Notes: generated by a model from the sequence alone, not told the origin. Positions 24,276 through 32,858 are shown, counted from the stretch's first letter. The stretch: 64,000 nucleotides of DNA from Bacillota bacterium (GCA_023433615.1 JAEZCJ010000221.1:1-64000), one strand, 5' to 3'. Program-made: numbers and translations.

Positions 24276-24725
24276 ATGATGAAGAACGAATCTCATGTGG
24301 AGCTTGTTCGTCAGTTTATTCAACAGTTCTGGAACGAAGGAGATTTCGACTGTGCCGAGCGGTTATTAACAGAAGATTACGTTGACCATGCCTACGTACC
24401 GAACAACGCCGACGGGCTGAAGGGGATGGCCGGCATCTTGCACGCCGCATTCCCGGATCAATCGTCCTTGGAGGAAAGCATCGTTACGCAAGGCGATCGC
24501 GTCGTGGTGCGATTAAGTTTGAGAGGGACGCATAAAGGCACCTTCAGGGGGACGGAAGCCACTCGCAATCAGGTGGAGGTGAAGGTGTATAGGGAGTTTC
24601 GTATCGCGAATGGCCGAATAGCCGAACACTGGGCGCTGCTCGATACGGCCTCGTTATTCCGCCAGATCGGAGCAGAACTGCACGAGCAGCCCGCCTGTCC
24701 GATTAACAAACCGCAAACGGCCTAA
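24276..24725 (+). CDS. SnoaL-like ester cyclase / NTF2-fold protein
   Basis: A 149-residue protein with SnoaL_2-type features: VRQFIQQFWNEGDFDCAERL, LTEDYVDHAYVPNNADGLKG, MAGILHAAFPDQ, GDRVVVRLSLRGTHKGTFRG and IAEHWALLD. AGGAGG 5-8 bases before ATG 24276 sets the start. The fold covers polyketide cyclases, dehydratases and many unassigned proteins that bind hydrophobic ligands. It is probably co-regulated with the MarR gene downstream through paired GTCAA-TTGAC operators. Confidence 0.83.
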   Translation: MMKNESHVELVRQFIQQFWNEGDFDCAERLLTEDYVDHAYVPNNADGLKGMAGILHAAFPDQSSLEESIVTQGDRVVVRLSLRGTHKGTFRGTEATRNQVEVKVYREFRIANGRIAEHWALLDTASLFRQIGAELHEQPACPINKPQTA

Positions 24726-24828
24726 TGGTGGCTGCGCCTACCAGCAACCTTAGTTATTAGTCCGAGAATCGAGAATCGTGTTATTATGGGGAGGTATTGT
24801 TTAGGGACGAGGTAGGGGGATATCGCCA

Positions 24829-25296
24829 ATGGCCAAAGAAGCAGCAGGGTATGAGCTTGCCGTCTTATTTGCATCTGCATTCCGATTGGCTGTTGATGAA
24901 TTGCATCGCGAATTGGCGAAGATCGGTTACGACGATGTGAAGCCTTCCCATGGCTTTGTTTTTCAGAAACTCTCTTGGGGCGGGGCTACCGGGAATGAAA
25001 TAGCCGAACATCTAGGCGTTACCAAGCAGGCGGCGAGCGTGATCATCGATTACTTGGAGCAGTGCGGCTATGTGACTAGGGCCCCCCATCCTTCCGACCG
25101 ACGGGGCAAGCTTGTCGTCCTGACGGAACGGGGATGGCAGTGCATCCGTGCTACTGAGGCGATCTTCACCTCGATTGAGCAGCGATGGGTCGACAAGCTG
25201 GGCAATGAAGAGATGGAAAGTCTTCGCCAATCGATGCGCGCAATTGTCCGTACCTTCCCTGATGCAGGATCGTCTCCATTTCGACCGGTCTGGTGA
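24829..25296 (+). CDS. MarR family transcriptional regulator
   Basis: A 155-residue winged-helix protein: FVFQKLSWGGATGNEIAEHL, VTKQAASVIIDYLEQCGYVT, HPSDRRGKLVVLTERG. AGGGGGATATCGCC precedes ATG 24829. It lies 103 bases after the SnoaL-like gene and closes the island; its probable sites are the repeats at 24196-24258. A terminator shared with the converging lipoprotein gene follows. Confidence 0.87.
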   Translation: MAKEAAGYELAVLFASAFRLAVDELHRELAKIGYDDVKPSHGFVFQKLSWGGATGNEIAEHLGVTKQAASVIIDYLEQCGYVTRAPHPSDRRGKLVVLTERGWQCIRATEAIFTSIEQRWVDKLGNEEMESLRQSMRAIVRTFPDAGSSPFRPVW

Positions 25297-25313
25297 CAGT
25301 GCGTGCATGAAGC

Positions 25314-25344
25314 AGCAGGCCGCCCCGCCATGGGGTGGCCTGCT
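25314..25344. terminator. Bidirectional terminator between MarR and lipoprotein genes
   Basis: AGCAGGCCGCCCC pairs with GGGGTGGCCTGCT around a 5-nt loop; the plus side is followed by GTTT. Confidence 0.78.
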
Positions 25345-25373
25345 GTTTATCGATACCGATTATGCCGAACGGC

Positions 25374-26105
25374 TTAAGGCGTCCATTGATCGTGTACAAT
25401 CCCCACGAGTACGCGGTCCATGCCCATCTTCTCGAATACGAGACGGAGGCTCCGCCAATCCATGCCTTCGTGCGCCGGATCGATGCCGTCGATATGGTAT
25501 TCCACATAATCATGCGAATCCGGCGGGTATACCTCATGCAGATTATTAATTGTCGTTCCTTCGCCGAGCGACTCATTCAATCCGATCTCCGCATCCTCCA
25601 TAAAATCCGCATCGTACACGAATTTCTTGTGGTAGTCGGCATATGTCAGCTCGATGATGTCTCCATTACCGGCATATTCACGCCAATTCCGGACCTCGCT
25701 GCTCGCCATCGCATCCGTGAGTTCCTCACGCGTCAGTACCTGATCCTTCTCCGTGTCGACATAGGCGTAAGGCGAGAATCGAACGCCCTTCTCCGGGTGC
25801 GCCCAGGCAGCGACAGTATCCATATTGCCCGACTTCAAGGCTCTGAGCACCGTGGTGGCTGCTTCGCGCGCTGAAGGCGGCATGCCCTCCTCGATCGGCT
25901 CCTCCGCCGGATCCTCTGCAGGTTCCTCAGCTGGTTCTCCGACAGGCTCTTCCGTCGGTTGCTCGACCGGAGAATCCCCTTCGGCTTGCGGCCGTTCGAC
26001 TTGAGGGTTCTCTTGCACAGGCTGCTCCGCCGGTCCAACATTGCTGCATGCGGCCAGCAATAACATGGCAGCAAGTATGCCCATGTACCAGTATTTTGCC
26101 ATCAT
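25374..26105 (-). CDS. Putative lipoprotein with Pro/Glu-rich linker
   Basis: A 243-residue protein. The signal peptide ends in the lipobox LLAAC, then a linker of about 50 residues is rich in E and P, with repeats of EEPxxEPAEEPAEDPAEEP type. The C-terminal 170 residues form an unrecognised folded domain (REAATTVLRALKSGNMDTVA, then GVRFSPYAYVDTEKDQVLT). It should be anchored outside the membrane. GGAGAGG lies 6 bases before ATG 26105; ATG 26120 is less likely. Function unknown. Confidence 0.78.
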   Translation of the reverse strand: MMAKYWYMGILAAMLLLAACSNVGPAEQPVQENPQVERPQAEGDSPVEQPTEEPVGEPAEEPAEDPAEEPIEEGMPPSAREAATTVLRALKSGNMDTVAAWAHPEKGVRFSPYAYVDTEKDQVLTREELTDAMASSEVRNWREYAGNGDIIELTYADYHKKFVYDADFMEDAEIGLNESLGEGTTINNLHEVYPPDSHDYVEYHIDGIDPAHEGMDWRSLRLVFEKMGMDRVLVGIVHDQWTP

Positions 26106-26167
26106 GCTCATCCTCTCCATCCGTTGTCTCTATCCCTAGTATAGACGGCTGGATTGGCGATGATGTT

Positions 26168-27079
26168 TCAGTCCTGAACAATACGGATACTGCCGCTGTC
26201 CGTACGCACTTTGATCAGCTCGCCCGACGTGCCGACCGGTTCCGGATTGCGAATCGAGCCGGAGTCGGATTTCAGATCATAGGAGCCGTTGTATGAAGCA
26301 GGAATCTTGATGCGTACACTGCCCGAATCATTGGATACGACAGCGCCGGTCTCGTCGTCCTTGACGATCCGGATCGAACCGGAATTTGACTTTACTTCGC
26401 TCGCGCCAGTCAGTTGATCGATCGTAATGCTGCCGGAATCGGAAGAGGCCTTCAACGCGGCGCGTACCGTGCCCGTATGGATGCTGCCTGAATCCGATCG
26501 AATCGACAGGTCAGTACCGGTGAAGCTGCCTAACTTGATCGAGCCGGAGTCGGACTTCACCGCTAAGGCTTCGCCTTGCAGGTCGCCCAGTCGAATGCTG
26601 CCCGAGTCGGATTCGATGACGCTCTCCAGCGCTGCAGCACCGTCCACCATGACCGAGCCCGAATCGCTGGTAACCTTCAACAGCCCGAGCGACTGCATCG
26701 CTTCATCCGTCATCGAGACCGTGATCACCTGCTTCTCATTCCAGCCGGAGAACGAGAACAAGCTCCAGCGCCATTTTTCCTTGAATTGAAGATTCAGCTT
26801 GCCGTTCTCGACCTTCGCTGCCTTGATGCTGTCGATGACTTCCGACCGAGCCTTGCCTTCTACCCAGATGGAATTGCTTGCATTCCCGTCTGCGACAAAA
26901 TGGACTTCCAGCGCCAGGCTGTCGCTTACGATAGCAATTTCCTGCATATGATCGTCGAGCCGTAACATATGGTCGTACGCCTTGCTCTTCATGCCGCCCG
27001 ACTGATTCTGAATCAATGCCAGTATGCCGATCGCCACGAGGATGATCGCGATCGCGTTTCTTGCCCACTTGCTATTCAT
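26168..27079 (-). CDS. DUF4097 family beta-strand-repeat protein, membrane anchored
   Basis: A 303-residue protein with one N-terminal membrane segment (NAIAIILVAIGILALIQNQ). From residue 130 it holds about nine copies of a 20-residue beta-helix-like repeat centred on SDSGSI, ending in VRTDSGSIRIVQD. DUF4097 proteins often sit next to PspC or anti-sigma modules and are thought to form extracytoplasmic beta-solenoids; their role is not known. AAGGGGAG precedes the ATG. It lies 62 bases upstream of the lipoprotein gene on the same strand and may share a message with it. Confidence 0.88.
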   Translation of the reverse strand: MNSKWARNAIAIILVAIGILALIQNQSGGMKSKAYDHMLRLDDHMQEIAIVSDSLALEVHFVADGNASNSIWVEGKARSEVIDSIKAAKVENGKLNLQFKEKWRWSLFSFSGWNEKQVITVSMTDEAMQSLGLLKVTSDSGSVMVDGAAALESVIESDSGSIRLGDLQGEALAVKSDSGSIKLGSFTGTDLSIRSDSGSIHTGTVRAALKASSDSGSITIDQLTGASEVKSNSGSIRIVKDDETGAVVSNDSGSVRIKIPASYNGSYDLKSDSGSIRNPEPVGTSGELIKVRTDSGSIRIVQD

Positions 27080-27195
27080 GATTGGTTAACTCCCCTTCAG
27101 CTCGAATGCTTATTGACCCTAGTGTACGACAGTCAATTGCTTCCGAAAACCTGCCAAGGGATGATTGGAGGGCCGGACTTAAGTCGAGTATGCGT

Positions 27196-28137
27196 CTAGT
27201 CATCATGGCTGATGGAGATCGCGACCCCGCCTCTCTTGCGTCCTTGTTCCACATATTCATGCGCTTCCACGATTCGATCCATGGGATAAGTCCGATCGAG
27301 AACGGGGCGGCAATGTCCTTCTTCGATGAAGGCCTTCATTCGCATGAGGCGCTCTGAGCTCAATGCCAACGTGCCGTCATCGATGGAGAACGATTTGCCC
27401 TCCGTGCCCAATCGCTGCATACATTTCTCTTTAATCGGGGAGCGCTTGGCTCTTCCTGCCGTATCCAGCATCAGGTCATAGCGATCGGCGAGCTGACGGT
27501 CATCGGATTGGGTGTAGTCGATCACGCTGTCCGCTCCCAATGAAGCGACATAGTCTACGTTTCGCGTGCTGCATACGCCCGTCACTTGAGCGCCGTAATA
27601 TTTGGCCAGCTGAACGGCCATCGTCCCGGATGTCCCCGAAGCCCCATAGACGAGTACATGCTGCCCGCGCTGGATATTCCCCGCATCTATGCATTGCAGC
27701 GCCAACAATCCGCCGTACGCGGCAGCGGTTGCCTCCTCGTAGCTTAGATTGGCAGGCATTAGCGATAGGCATCCGTACATCGAGTCTATCTCCCTCATAC
27801 ACTTGTACTGTGCATAAGCACCGAGTCCGAAGCCGGTCATTCCATAGACCCGGTCCCCCGCTCGAAATCGCGTAATCGCGCGGCCGACGGATTCGACTAC
27901 CCCAGCCACTACCATACCGATGATGGGTTGGCGCGGCTTGGTTAAGCCCAGGAATATGCGCATCGGGATCCGATACCGGAGCGGCAATTGCGAGCTGCGA
28001 ATATAGATATCGCTGGCGGTTACGGCGGAGGCGTAAACCTTGATGCACACCTCATCGCGCTTAGGGGAAGGGCGGTCGACCTCTTGCAGCCGCAGCACGC
28101 TTGCCGGGCCATACTTGGGACATATAATCGCTTTCAC
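27196..28137 (-). CDS. Zinc-independent MDR (quinone-oxidoreductase-like) dehydrogenase
   Basis: A 313-residue NAD(P)-dependent oxidoreductase: YGPASVLRLQEVDRPSPKRD at the GroES-like domain, IGMVVAGVVESVGRAITRFR, GDRVYGM, and the nucleotide fold HVLVYGASGTSGTMAVQLAK. The zinc-site cysteines of alcohol dehydrogenases are absent. GGGAGG is 9 bases before GTG 28137; the overlapping ATG 28146 is too close to it. Divergent from a TetR gene with two shared palindromes, so it is probably induced by an electrophile or quinone sensed by that repressor (inference). Confidence 0.87.
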   Translation of the reverse strand: MKAIICPKYGPASVLRLQEVDRPSPKRDEVCIKVYASAVTASDIYIRSSQLPLRYRIPMRIFLGLTKPRQPIIGMVVAGVVESVGRAITRFRAGDRVYGMTGFGLGAYAQYKCMREIDSMYGCLSLMPANLSYEEATAAAYGGLLALQCIDAGNIQRGQHVLVYGASGTSGTMAVQLAKYYGAQVTGVCSTRNVDYVASLGADSVIDYTQSDDRQLADRYDLMLDTAGRAKRSPIKEKCMQRLGTEGKSFSIDDGTLALSSERLMRMKAFIEEGHCRPVLDRTYPMDRIVEAHEYVEQGRKRGGVAISISHDD

Positions 28138-28212
28138 CGGATTCATACCTCCCGAACGGTATAGGCTGCAGCAAGGCGTACGGAGAGGGATTGCAATGTC
28201 TCTTGCTGTTAA

Positions 28213-28269
28213 TTACACTATATAGTGTAACTTAACGGCGGTCAATGTTAATTACACTGATCGGTGCAC
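28213..28269. promoter_or_regulatory. Two TetR-type operators
   Basis: TTACACTATATAGTGTAA (28213-28230) is a perfect 18-bp palindrome. A second, imperfect copy TTACACTGATCGGTGCAC lies at 28252-28269, 39 bases on. Both follow TTAA. They sit between the divergent oxidoreductase and TetR genes. Confidence 0.8.
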
Positions 28270-28307
28270 TTTATTTTCACAACAAGCTCGAGAGGATGGC
28301 CAGAACA

Positions 28308-28928
28308 ATGAACGCCATAGGTGGGGTCAGACATAGGGACAAGAGCAGGAAGCGCGAAGCCATTCTGAACGGCGCCGTGCAGGTATTCATCGAATGGGGT
28401 TACGACAATGCCAGCATGGACCAGATCGCGGCGGCTGCGGGCGTCTCCAAGCGTACGGTCTATAATCATTTTGTGAATAAGGAGAATCTGTTCCAAGAGG
28501 TGGTTGCCAAATTCCTTGCGGAACAGCAAGTTCTGAAGCAAATTCCGTACGATTCGTCCCGAACCATAGAAGATCAGCTCCGCGCATTCGCCAGTGCCGA
28601 GCTGTTCCTGATCAATAGTCCTTCCAGACTCGGATTATCGCGAGTACTGACTTCCGTCTTCATTCGGGATATCGACTATGCGAGAACGACTCGGGCGAAG
28701 TACGCTTCTCCCCACGAGCCGTTCATGCAGTGGTTGATTGCCGCGCATGAGGACAACAAGCTGCACATCGACGATCCGCCTCTTGCGGCACGCGTATTCT
28801 ACGCGATGATTGAGGGGGCGCTCACTTGGCCTGCCTTGTTCCAGCAAGGCGTCATGACAGAGAATGTCTCGCCGCTCATCGACGAGCTTCTGCACACTTA
28901 CATAGCCAGATATCGGAGGGAACGTTGA
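28308..28928 (+). CDS. TetR/AcrR family transcriptional regulator
   Basis: About 206 residues. The TetR HTH is canonical: REAILNGAVQVFIEWGYDNA, SMDQIAAAAGVSKRTVYNHF, VNKENLFQEVV. The C-terminal ligand domain resembles AefR-like TetR_C modules (SRLGLSRVLTSVFIRDIDYA). ATG 28308 is 8 bases from GGATGG; ATG 28296 touches GAGAGG and is the alternative. A longer frame from 28245 runs through operator 2. Likely represses itself and the divergent oxidoreductase. The HD gene starts 2 bases after its stop. Confidence 0.86.
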   Translation: MNAIGGVRHRDKSRKREAILNGAVQVFIEWGYDNASMDQIAAAAGVSKRTVYNHFVNKENLFQEVVAKFLAEQQVLKQIPYDSSRTIEDQLRAFASAELFLINSPSRLGLSRVLTSVFIRDIDYARTTRAKYASPHEPFMQWLIAAHEDNKLHIDDPPLAARVFYAMIEGALTWPALFQQGVMTENVSPLIDELLHTYIARYRRER

Positions 28929-28929
28929 A

Positions 28930-29934
28930 TTGGATTATCGACTAAGACTCGACGGGGCGCTAGATGAGCTCTATGAGCCGATGTGGCGGCTGAAGATCCG
29001 GTTGTTCGGTCACGAGCAAGAACTGCTGAGGAGCGCGGCGGTGCGACGGCTCCATTATGTACGGCATGGCGGCGCCTTCTATATCAACTCCCATCATACC
29101 TACAGCCGATTGCAGCACACGCTGGGCGTATTCGCGCTTGCGGCGCATTACGAGCCGAATAACCGTGCGTTACGAGCGGCGGCGCTGCTGCACGATACCG
29201 GACATGCGCCGTTCAGTCACACGTTAGAATCCCTGGAGGGGGTGGACCATCATCCATGGACGCGGCAGGCCGTCAATTCGGAGGAGATTGCCGCGATTCT
29301 ATCCCGTTGGGGCATCGATGCCGCCGATGTGATGGACTACATAGAAGGCACGCGCTGCAGCTTGTTGCGGAACCAGGAGGGTTACCTTCATGCGGATCAT
29401 CTGGATTCGTGGGTTCGGAGCGCTTATGTAGGCGGTTATCTGCCCTGCGCGACAAGCGAGCTCTTGAGGGAGACGGATTACAGGAACGGCAGCCTCCACT
29501 TCACGCTGGAGGCGGGCAAGCATATTATCGATCTCATCGGGGAAGAGGCGCGCATGCATGCATCTCCGGCGAATATCGGCGCTAACGCGATGTTCCGGAA
29601 GCTCGTCCGCAGCCTGATCGTCCAAGGCAAGCTGGATGTCGCCCGATTGCCCGAGATGACGGATGCGCATATGGAACAGCTGCTCTATAGCGATGAAGGC
29701 ACGCGCGAACAATATGAGAGGCTGCTGATGGAGTCGTGGCGGATTCGCGTGACGCGAGCCCAGCCTGCCGTGCCGGCCGAGACGGCCATGCTGCGCAAGC
29801 TGTATCTCGCGATGCCGCTCATCGATGGCGTGCCGATTGCCGAGCTGTCGCAAGACATCCCTGCGATGATGGGAGAACTGCAGAAGATGCTCGGCACGTA
29901 CTATGTCTGGTGGAAGGAGCCCGCTGCGACCTGA
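28930..29934 (+). CDS. HD-domain phosphohydrolase
   Basis: A 334-residue protein starting at TTG 28930, 9 bases after GGAGGG. The HD metal motif is intact: SRLQHTLGVF (first His), ALLHDTGHAPFSH (HD pair), and HADHLDSWVRSAY with the final aspartate. It resembles dGTPase-like and YdhJ-type HD proteins that cleave nucleotide phosphates. Its start is 1 base after the TetR stop, so it is co-transcribed with that repressor. Its 3' end overlaps the convergent gene by 34 bases. Substrate unknown. Confidence 0.85.
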   Translation: MDYRLRLDGALDELYEPMWRLKIRLFGHEQELLRSAAVRRLHYVRHGGAFYINSHHTYSRLQHTLGVFALAAHYEPNNRALRAAALLHDTGHAPFSHTLESLEGVDHHPWTRQAVNSEEIAAILSRWGIDAADVMDYIEGTRCSLLRNQEGYLHADHLDSWVRSAYVGGYLPCATSELLRETDYRNGSLHFTLEAGKHIIDLIGEEARMHASPANIGANAMFRKLVRSLIVQGKLDVARLPEMTDAHMEQLLYSDEGTREQYERLLMESWRIRVTRAQPAVPAETAMLRKLYLAMPLIDGVPIAELSQDIPAMMGELQKMLGTYYVWWKEPAAT

Positions 29935-30611
29935 CGAACGAATGCCGATATCAACGGATGCGGGTTCTCCTCCGTCGAGATCGTCTGGGGCACGAACAAG
30001 GTTCCGATATAGAAAGGATGTCCCTTCAACTCGACGATGCGAGATTCGCCATTGTCATCCACGCCGACTGTCAATAACCCGTTCTCAGCCAATGCTTGCT
30101 GGTACGCGGGGTTCAACCCGAAATTGCAATAATAACGTTCGGTTATGATGTCCTTACGGTAAATGTCGAAGATCGTTGATTCGCTGTCGTTCAACACGAT
30201 CTTCAACTCTTGCCCAGCCAATGAGCACACTAAGCGATTGACCACCAGCTTGGATGCGTATGGATCATACTCGGCATGCTCTGCATCTTCGATCCCGAGT
30301 ATGTTCCTTGCATACTCAATGACGATATGCTGGTAACCGCCGCAAGTTCCTAGCAACGGGCGGCCATGTGTTCGAGCATACGCAATGATCTTCAGCGCCC
30401 CATTCATATTCGCGTAGGGGCTTCCCGGGGCGATCCAGAATCCGTGGCATCGCGCGGTCACATCAGCAAACTCGCGGTCCGCCCGATCCGTTTCAATCCA
30501 CTCCGTCTCGACAACAACGCCCAAGCGGGCACTGGCATGCGCGATTGCCCGATCTGTCGCGACATGCGGCTCAAAAGCAGCGTTATATTCGCCTATAATC
30601 CCGATTCTCAT
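29901..30611 (-). CDS. Class I glutamine-amidotransferase-like protein (CTP synthase C-terminal-related)
   Basis: A 236-residue protein of the family named CTP synthase C-terminal region-related (seleno)protein. It opens with MRIGIIGEYNAAFEPHVATD, has GFWIAPGSPYANMNGALK, the nucleophile elbow PLLGTCGGYQH with cysteine, and ELKGHPFYIGTLFVPQ near the end with the likely histidine. In some relatives the cysteine is selenocysteine. No synthetase domain is attached, so the ammonia acceptor or true reaction is unknown. A good promoter (TTGACA-17-TACACT) lies upstream. Converges with the HD gene, overlapping it by 34 bases. Confidence 0.8.
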   Translation of the reverse strand: MRIGIIGEYNAAFEPHVATDRAIAHASARLGVVVETEWIETDRADREFADVTARCHGFWIAPGSPYANMNGALKIIAYARTHGRPLLGTCGGYQHIVIEYARNILGIEDAEHAEYDPYASKLVVNRLVCSLAGQELKIVLNDSESTIFDIYRKDIITERYYCNFGLNPAYQQALAENGLLTVGVDDNGESRIVELKGHPFYIGTLFVPQTISTEENPHPLISAFVRQVAAGSFHQT

Positions 30612-30648
30612 CCATGACCACCCTTTACTGCATTAGCGTAGTAAAGCA

Positions 30649-30677
30649 AGTGTACATCCTTGGAGGGACACTGTCAA
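30649..30677 (-). promoter_or_regulatory. Promoter of the GATase-like gene
   Basis: On the minus strand TTGACA (30672-30677) and TACACT (30649-30654) are exactly 17 bases apart. A TTTACT/AGTAAA inverted repeat (30624-30646) lies between the -10 box and the start. Confidence 0.72.
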
Positions 30678-30827
30678 TAGTTTACATATTTATAGTGCCT
30701 GGCATGCCGCTGCCCTCCCCGATAGCGTGCCATGGCAAATAACAACTATACGCAATGTTTACCGATACATCCGGCCTCGGACGTTGTAGATTAAGCTTAT
30801 AGCGTTGAGGAGGCGGGGGTTAACGTC

Positions 30828-31877
30828 ATGGATAGGGAACTTCAAGCACTATTCGAGCAGTATCATACGGAACAACATTTCTCAGGAGCAGTACTCATCA
30901 AGGATAACGAGAAGGCTCTATTTGAAGGCGCATACGGCTTCGCTCACCGAGGGTTCAAAGTGCCGAATACAGCCCGGACCTTGTTCGACACAGCCTCGGT
31001 CACGAAGCTGTTCACAGCAGCAGCGGTATTGCAGCTTGTCGATCGGGGACGATTGAAGCTTGAGGATCGCATCGCGGATATTGTGGATTTGAGCGCGACT
31101 GCGATTCCGACGGATGTTACGATCGCGCATTTGCTCACCCACACTTCCGGTATAGCGGACGATGCCGACGAGGAGCTGGGCGAGAGCTACGAGGCGTTAT
31201 TCGTTAGCAAGCCCAACTATGCGATAAGGAATTGCGTCGATTTCATGCCGCAGTTCGCCTACAAGGAACCGAAGTTCGCAGCGGGGACAGACGTAAGCTA
31301 CAATAACTGTGGCTACGTACTCCTCGGACTCGCTATCGAGCAGGTGACCGATCGAAGCTATCGCGACTATGTCGGCGAGAACATTTTTCAGGCTTGCGGC
31401 ATGAATCATTCAACCTTCATCGCTAAAGACGCAGGAGACTTTGCCGCGGCAGAGGGTTACGATGCCGTCTATGGCGGGAACGACGAGGTAACATGGAGAA
31501 AGAACATCTACGCCTTCCCGCCGATTGGTACTTCTGACGGGGGAGCGTACACGACAGTCGACGATCTTGACCTCTTCATGCGTGCCCTGGCGAATGGCAA
31601 GCTTCTCTCCGGCGAGATGACGCAGCAGATGATGATGCCTCAAGCCAAGATTGCGCGGGAATACGAATGGGGAACTATCGTGAACGGGTATGGCTTCCAC
31701 TTCGCCTATGCTCGCGATGGCAAGCTTATACGGATGTTCAAGGACGGATCCAATGCGGGGGTGGCCGCAATGTTCGCTTACTATCCGGAGACAGAGATAA
31801 CGAACATCATACTCGGGAATCAGACTTGCAACGTGTGGGAATTGCATTGGAAAGCGGAGAAACTGCTATTTGCTTGA
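30828..31877 (+). CDS. Serine hydrolase of the beta-lactamase/PBP4* family
   Basis: A 349-residue class C beta-lactamase-fold protein. FDTASVTKLFTAAAVLQLVD carries SxxK (SVTK), DVSYNNCGYVLLG the YxN motif, and TIVNGYGFHFAYARDG replaces the usual HxG region with GxH-like residues. No signal peptide is seen, so it is probably cytoplasmic, acting as an esterase or peptidase rather than as a resistance enzyme (inference). The mRNA begins with GAGGAGGCGGGGG before the ATG. It stands alone. Confidence 0.87.
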   Translation: MDRELQALFEQYHTEQHFSGAVLIKDNEKALFEGAYGFAHRGFKVPNTARTLFDTASVTKLFTAAAVLQLVDRGRLKLEDRIADIVDLSATAIPTDVTIAHLLTHTSGIADDADEELGESYEALFVSKPNYAIRNCVDFMPQFAYKEPKFAAGTDVSYNNCGYVLLGLAIEQVTDRSYRDYVGENIFQACGMNHSTFIAKDAGDFAAAEGYDAVYGGNDEVTWRKNIYAFPPIGTSDGGAYTTVDDLDLFMRALANGKLLSGEMTQQMMMPQAKIAREYEWGTIVNGYGFHFAYARDGKLIRMFKDGSNAGVAAMFAYYPETEITNIILGNQTCNVWELHWKAEKLLFA

Positions 31878-32015
31878 ACATACAGAGCGCGGTGAACGTA
31901 TAGCCGCTGCTCTGTTTTCTTTAGAACCTTGCTTTTTCACAAAAATACTTAACCTATGATCGGCAGCGCGAATATGACACAATAACAGCAATAACATACG
32001 GTAGAGGGTGGTCAT

Positions 32016-32210
32016 GTGGCAGCGCCTGTCTTTCAAGTGCGGGATTTTGGAGCAAGGGAGCAGCTGGAGAAGCGCAATATAGAGATTGAATTTCTCTACC
32101 GCGAACATGGTATCGGCCTGGAGGAGCTCGCGGAAAGGTACGGCCTCAGCGAAGAGAGAATCCGCGGCATTGTCTATCGATCGGCTACCGCGAGGAGGCA
32201 CGAGCAATGA
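32016..32210 (+). CDS. Small HTH-like protein
   Basis: A 64-residue protein from GTG 32016, with AGAGGGTGG upstream. The C-terminal half, IGLEELAERYGLSEERIRGI, reads as a helix-turn-helix of the sigma-70 region 4 or Mor type. It is too short for a full regulator and might be an anti-activator or a DNA-binding accessory. Its TGA overlaps the ATG of a 34-codon frame. No close family is recognised. Confidence 0.5.
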   Translation: MAAPVFQVRDFGAREQLEKRNIEIEFLYREHGIGLEELAERYGLSEERIRGIVYRSATARRHEQ

Positions 32211-32311
32211 GCGAACAACGTGAAGGAATCGATATGGCCGAGGAGCTATTCGTCAGGTTCGGATTGCCCGCAGCGTTGGACGCGAATGCGAATTTCGCGG
32301 CATACCGATGA
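32207..32311 (+). CDS. Short ORF coupled to the small HTH gene
   Basis: A 34-codon frame starts inside the ATGA overlap with the preceding gene and has GAGGAGG upstream. It contains MAEELFVRFGLPAALDANAN and stops at 32309-32311. It may be a short peptide or the truncated start of a lost gene. Coding evidence is only the coupling and the ribosome site. Confidence 0.3.
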   Translation: MSEQREGIDMAEELFVRFGLPAALDANANFAAYR

Positions 32312-32388
32312 TTCTGCATCGCCAGAATCGTCTAACCTTATGAACCATCATAAATCGGATTCGATCCGATCTCGAGGAGGAATAAGGG

Positions 32389-32811
32389 ATGACGGTCAAA
32401 CTTACCCCTTACATTACGTTGGAGGGGCAGGTGAAGGAAGCGATTGCGTTCTATGAAGCAGCCATCGGCGTGGAGGTTCTCTCCGTGGCTACATACGGAG
32501 ACATGCCGGACATGCCGGATACGTTCAATGAGGAGCTCAAGGAGCTCGTCGCTCATGCCAAGCTGAAGGTCGGCGAGTCGGAGCTCATGCTGTCCGATGC
32601 GCCGGGCGGTTCGCCCATTGCAGCGGGGAAGCGGGTCACCATCTGCATCACCACGAACAGCGTTGAACGATCGAAGCGGATGTATGACGCCCTGCGGCTC
32701 AACGGCCAAGTCAATCTGCCGTTTCAACAGGAGCCCTTCAGCCCAGGGTTCGGCGACGTAACGGATCAATTCGGCGTGACCTTCCAAATCTATACGGAGC
32801 TCGAAGGCTAG
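32389..32811 (+). CDS. VOC family protein, PhnB-like
   Basis: A 140-residue protein: LTPYITLEGQVKEAIAFYEA, HAKLKVGESELMLSDAPGG, and FGDVTDQFGVTFQIYTELEG at the end. This is the PhnB-type VOC domain. CGAGGAGG precedes ATG 32389. Substrate unknown; similar genes near 3.5 and 49.4 kb belong to the same subfamily. It is followed by a strong terminator. Confidence 0.87.
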   Translation: MTVKLTPYITLEGQVKEAIAFYEAAIGVEVLSVATYGDMPDMPDTFNEELKELVAHAKLKVGESELMLSDAPGGSPIAAGKRVTICITTNSVERSKRMYDALRLNGQVNLPFQQEPFSPGFGDVTDQFGVTFQIYTELEG

Positions 32812-32823
32812 CATGATGGATAA

Positions 32824-32858
32824 GGAGTCGCCCCGCTGGTCCGGCGGGGCGGCTCTTT
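32824..32858 (+). terminator. Terminator after the VOC gene
   Basis: GAGTCGCCCCGC pairs with GCGGGGCGGCTC around a short loop, followed by TTTCT. Confidence 0.8.

Noticed and set aside
25850..25990. Degenerate repeats in the lipoprotein gene, considered as a phase-variable tract
   Set aside because: The repeats encode the E/P-rich linker with mixed codons and no perfect short units, so slippage control is unlikely.
26185..26640. Regularly spaced near-identical DNA repeats, possible CRISPR or VNTR
   Set aside because: They encode the SDSGSI protein repeats of the DUF4097 gene in frame, with diverged codons, so they are coding repeats.
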